Below are positions 61,073 to 64,000 of a stretch of 64,000 bases of DNA, one piece after another. Positions within the stretch are counted from its first letter, which is position 1, and every line of letters begins with the position of its first letter. Source of the DNA: Halorubrum sp. CBA1229 (GTDB lineage: Archaea; Halobacteriota; Halobacteria; Halobacteriales; Haloferacaceae); assembly GCF_003721435.2 (NCBI RefSeq), contig NZ_CP054585.1, positions 2,480,001 through 2,544,000 on the forward strand. The letters run 5' to 3'. Below the pieces are notes generated by a model, which was not told the DNA's origin, searched no databases, and worked only from the letters and a program-made list of their open reading frames with translations. The position numbers and the translations under genes are program-made.

Positions 61073-61231
61073 ACTTATTTATAAGCGATTAATCGCGAAG
61101 CGGCAAAGAACACCACCGAAGCCCCAGCCTCGTCGCCGGGGGCTCTGCCGCCGGCTGCCGGTGGCGCCACGCGCTACTGGACACCTCGACGTTCCGATCC
61201 GCGGTCCAGTCGCTGCCGGTTATTTAAAAAC
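61073..61231 (-). repeat. Shorter relative of the dispersed element, copy C
   Basis: On the minus strand this region starts at GTTTTTAAATAA (61220-61231) and continues to the core GGCTGGGGCTTCGG (61116-61129), then GTGGTGTTC, a 12-bp palindrome GCGATTAATCGC (61085-61096) and the AT box GCTTATAAATAAG (61073-61085). The core differs from copies A and B by one base. The front part lacks the three hairpins of A and B. It also lies between convergent genes (beta-oxidation fusion and asd). Confidence 0.55.
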
Positions 61232-61276
61232 AGTCGCGGTTGCTGGGAGCGACGGTGCTTGATCCGGCGGCAATCG

Positions 61277-62323
61277 TTAGACGTACCCTTCCTCGACGAG
61301 CAGCTCCCCGTTGAGCAGCGAGGCGCCCGCCGCGCCGCGGACCGTGTTGTGCGCGAGGCAGTTGTACTTCGCGCCGGCCTCGGTCGACTGCACGCCGCCG
61401 GCGACGATGCCCATGCCGTCGGCGTACGTGCGGTCGAGACGGGGCTGCGGGCGCTCCGGCTCGTCTTCACCGAACACCTTGATGAGCTGGTCGGGCGAGC
61501 TCGGGAGCGCGCCGGCGCCCTCGAACGAGCGCATCGCCTCGCGGAGGTCGGCCGGAGACGGGTCCTCGGCGAACTCGGCGAAGACGTTCTCCAGGTGGCC
61601 GTCGAGCGTGGGGATCCGGTTACAGGAGGCCGCCACGTCGGCGCCGTGGAGGTGCACCTCCGCCCCGTCGAACTCGCCGAGGAGCTTGCGCGACTCCGTC
61701 TCCATCTTCTCCTCTTCGCCGCCGATGTGCGGGATCGCGTTGTCGATGATCTCCATCGAGGTGACGCCGGAGTAGCCAGCGCCCGAGACCGCCTGCAGCG
61801 TGGAGACGCGGACGCTCTCGACGCCGAACCGGTCGATGGCCGCGAGCGTGGGCACCATCGTGATCGTCGAGCAGTTCGGGTTCTTCACGAGGGCGCCGTC
61901 CCAGCCGCGCTCGTCGCGCTGGACCTCGATGAGGTCGAGGTGGCCCGGGTTGATCTCGGGGATGGTGAGCGGGACGTCCGCCGCCATGCGGTCGTTCGAG
62001 GAGTTCGAGGAGACGACGTACCCCTCCTCGAGGAAGGCGGGCTCGACCTCGGCGGCGACCCCCGAGGGAAGCGACGAGAAGAGCAGGTCGACGTCGTCGT
62101 CCGCGATCCCCGCGGGCGTCGTCTCCGCGACCTCCATCTCCGCGACGCTCTCCGGGATGGGCGTGTCGACGCGCCATTTGGCCGCCTCGCGGTACGTCTT
62201 CCCGGCGCTGTCCCCGCTCGCCGTGACGGCCGCGAGGTCGAACGTCGGGTGGTCGTCGAGCAACTGGATGAACCGCTGACCCACGGCGCCGGTGGCACCG
62301 AGGATGCCGACTCGTACAGACAT
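61277..62323 (-). CDS. asd: Aspartate-semialdehyde dehydrogenase
   Basis: A 348-residue cytosolic enzyme that makes aspartate semialdehyde from aspartyl phosphate for threonine, methionine and lysine synthesis. GILGATGAVGQRFIQLL (6-22) binds NADPH; the catalytic cysteine is C151 in NPNCSTI; SGAGYSGV and LHGADVAASCNRIPTLDGHLENV follow. Its length fits the archaeal/fungal form. The ATG at 62323 has CACTTACGTCC about 25-33 bases upstream. Confidence 0.96.
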   Translation of the reverse strand: MSVRVGILGATGAVGQRFIQLLDDHPTFDLAAVTASGDSAGKTYREAAKWRVDTPIPESVAEMEVAETTPAGIADDDVDLLFSSLPSGVAAEVEPAFLEEGYVVSSNSSNDRMAADVPLTIPEINPGHLDLIEVQRDERGWDGALVKNPNCSTITMVPTLAAIDRFGVESVRVSTLQAVSGAGYSGVTSMEIIDNAIPHIGGEEEKMETESRKLLGEFDGAEVHLHGADVAASCNRIPTLDGHLENVFAEFAEDPSPADLREAMRSFEGAGALPSSPDQLIKVFGEDEPERPQPRLDRTYADGMGIVAGGVQSTEAGAKYNCLAHNTVRGAAGASLLNGELLVEEGYV

Positions 62324-62577
62324 TGCACGTGGGTCGGTCACAGGGACGTAAGTGCGTTCGGATACGCGCCGACGCCGCCGGTCCCGCCGGCGACGGGCGC
62401 CGTCGCCTCGCACGCTCGCTCGTCGGTTTGTCACCGGAACTCACGACTGCGGCAACGACCGATCGGCTCTTCGCCGATTCTCTTGTGATTACTACGCAAC
62501 CGATCCGTATCCGCGTGTATCCGTCAGCTGACCCTCTCGGAGAGGTATTAAATACTCTCGCGTGAGTGCAGGAGATA

Positions 62578-64000
62578 ATGACCGACTTCGGAGCGCTGTC
62601 CGTCGCCCCGCCGCTGCTCGCGATCGTCCTCGCGGTGATCACCCGGAAGGCGGTGCTGTCGCTGTTCCTCGGCATCTGGTCGGGTGCCGTCATCGTCACG
62701 GGCGGGCTCGGGATCGTCCAGACGTTCGAGTGGATCGTCGCGGCGGTCTCCGACGAGTTCCAGGCGACCATCCTCGTGTTCACCCTGCTGCTCGGCTCCG
62801 GCGTCGCCATGGTGTGGAACCTCGGCGGCACCGCCGCGGTCCGCGACTGGGCGCTCGAGCGCCTCGACAACCAGCGGCAGGCCGGGCTCGTCGCGTGGGG
62901 GCTCGGGATCGTCCTCTTCTTCGACGACTACGCGAACACCGCCATCGTCGGATCCGCGATGAAGGACGTCTCCGACCGGCTCCGGATCTCCCGCGAGAAG
63001 CTCTCGTACATCGTCGACTCGACGGCGGCGCCGGTGGCGACGCTGGGGATCTCCTCGTGGGTCGCGTTCCAGCTCTCGCTCATCGCCGAGGGGTACGAGT
63101 CCGCGGGCGTCGCCGCCGCGAACCGCCCGGGCACCTTCGAGGTGTTCGTCTCCTCGATCCCGTTCAACATGTACGCGATCCTCGCGATCGTGATGGTCCT
63201 CCTGATCGTCGGCACCGGGCGGGACTACGGCGAGATGCTGACCGCCGAGAACCGCTCGTGGACCTCCGGGCGGGTGACGCGCGACGGGGCCGTGCCGATG
63301 CAGGACGTCGCCGGCGAGCTGGGCGAGCCGCCGGCGTCGACCCCGCGGCTCGTCAACTTCTTCGTCCCCGTGGCGGTGCTCGTCGCCGTGACGGTCGGGA
63401 CCGCGCTGTGGTCCGGCGACTTCTCGCCGGTCGGCTTCGGCGGCGACCTCCTCGCCGGGGAGCTCGGCGCGGCCGGCGGGCGGCTGTGGGACGCCGCGCT
63501 CAACGCCTCGTACGAGGTCGCGCTCATGATCGGCTCGTTCGCGATGGTCGCCAGCGGCTTCGTCCTCGGGAGGGCCTACGACATCTTCGGCGTCGGCGAC
63601 GCGACCGAGTACACGATCGACGGCTTCGGGATCATGCTCACCGCGGCCTCGATCCTCGTGCTCGCGTGGGGGATCGGCGGGGCGATCGACGCGCTCGGCA
63701 CCGGCGCCTACGTCGCGAACGTCGCGGTGGGGTCCGTCTCCCCGGCGTTCCTGCCCGCCCTCGTGTTCGTCGTCGCCGGCGTCATCGCCTTCTCGACCGG
63801 GACCTCGTGGGGGACGATGGGGATCGTCACCCCGATCGCGATCCCGATCGCGTGGGAGATCAGCGGCGGCGGCGCAGCCGGCCACACGCTCGTGGCGGCG
63901 ATGGTCGGCGTCATCTTCTCGGGCGCCATCTTCGGCGACCACAGCTCGCCAATCTCCGACACGACCGTTCTCTCGGCGACGTTCACCGGCGCCGACCTGA
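62578..64000 (+). CDS. NhaC-family Na+/H+ antiporter, 5' part (cut by window edge)
   Basis: An open frame of at least 474 residues runs off the window. It has many transmembrane helices and NhaC family motifs FFDDYANT (ion site), GISSWVAFQ, FSTGTSWGTMGIVTP and FGDHSSPISDTTVLSA. It exchanges cytosolic sodium for protons or is a related organic cation/amino acid antiporter. GGAG sits four bases before the ATG and TATTAAATAC lies at 62545-62554, so the leader is short. The stop lies beyond 64000. Confidence 0.93.
   Translation, partial: MTDFGALSVAPPLLAIVLAVITRKAVLSLFLGIWSGAVIVTGGLGIVQTFEWIVAAVSDEFQATILVFTLLLGSGVAMVWNLGGTAAVRDWALERLDNQRQAGLVAWGLGIVLFFDDYANTAIVGSAMKDVSDRLRISREKLSYIVDSTAAPVATLGISSWVAFQLSLIAEGYESAGVAAANRPGTFEVFVSSIPFNMYAILAIVMVLLIVGTGRDYGEMLTAENRSWTSGRVTRDGAVPMQDVAGELGEPPASTPRLVNFFVPVAVLVAVTVGTALWSGDFSPVGFGGDLLAGELGAAGGRLWDAALNASYEVALMIGSFAMVASGFVLGRAYDIFGVGDATEYTIDGFGIMLTAASILVLAWGIGGAIDALGTGAYVANVAVGSVSPAFLPALVFVVAGVIAFSTGTSWGTMGIVTPIAIPIAWEISGGGAAGHTLVAAMVGVIFSGAIFGDHSSPISDTTVLSATFTGADL

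Overview
The window is a chromosomal stretch of an extremely halophilic archaeon. GC content is very high, the proteins are strongly acidic, twin-arginine lipoprotein signals are common, and TATA-like boxes sit about 22-33 bases before many start codons, as expected for leaderless haloarchaeal transcripts. It also carries haloarchaea-typical families: a HalOD1 domain, RadB, small DUF proteins, a LctP plus small membrane protein pair, and a Nudix-like/eIF2B-like fusion. A Halorubrum-like member of the Haloferacales is plausible, but the genus cannot be fixed from the sequence alone. About 72 protein genes and two tRNA-Val genes were read. No integrase, transposase, CRISPR array or rRNA was seen.

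Layout. 1-6.5 kb: the end of a 5'-nucleotidase, FolD, an aldo/keto reductase, a HAD phosphatase, a CBS-domain protein with a hibernation-factor-like tail, RadB and a cold-shock protein. 6.7-8.7 kb: an SCO1/TlpA/CcdA thiol-redox and copper-maturation cluster. 8.8-16 kb: AIM24, a glycerophosphodiesterase, an NSS transporter, a geranylgeranyl-reductase-like flavoprotein, a degenerate M24 protein, tRNA-Val(GAC) and PhoU. 16-25 kb: a thioesterase, a glutaredoxin-like/cobalamin adenosyltransferase pair, tRNA-Val(CAC) with a partial tRNA duplicate, an MFS carrier, a dUTPase-like protein, a carotenoid oxygenase and several small proteins. 25-33 kb: DsrE, a lipoprotein, a tail-anchored helical protein with a CGNC pair, a dihydrolipoamide-dehydrogenase-like enzyme, a peroxiredoxin, TauE, SppA and DUF4350. 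33-45 kb: CinA, penicillin acylase, pirin, an OFA-type carrier, lactate permease, a stress protein and a flavin oxidoreductase. 45-56 kb: an orphan Dam-type methylase, more universal stress proteins, DUF63, DUF2150, an epimerase/TatD pair, PEBP, an aspartoacylase-like enzyme and the Nudix-like/eIF2B-like fusion. 56-64 kb: a RimK/retropepsin-like fusion, an AlkA-type glycosylase, a fused beta-oxidation enzyme, aspartate-semialdehyde dehydrogenase and the start of an NhaC antiporter.

Most genes are short transcription units, often with ATGA or GTGA start/stop overlaps (glutaredoxin-like/pduO, sco/tlpA, the 49-aa ORF/gdpd, sppA/duf4350, acylase/membrane protein, tatD/epimerase).

The most unusual feature is a family of dispersed intergenic elements. 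Two long copies (701-1120 and 57945-58237) and one shorter relative (61073-61231, minus) each lie between the 3' ends of convergent genes and are edged by AT-rich boxes. All share a GGCTGGGGCTTTGG-like core. The two long copies also share three hairpins whose arms differ but stay paired, including an A-U to G-C switch in a 12-bp closing stem. They look like a dispersed structured-RNA or mobile repeat family.
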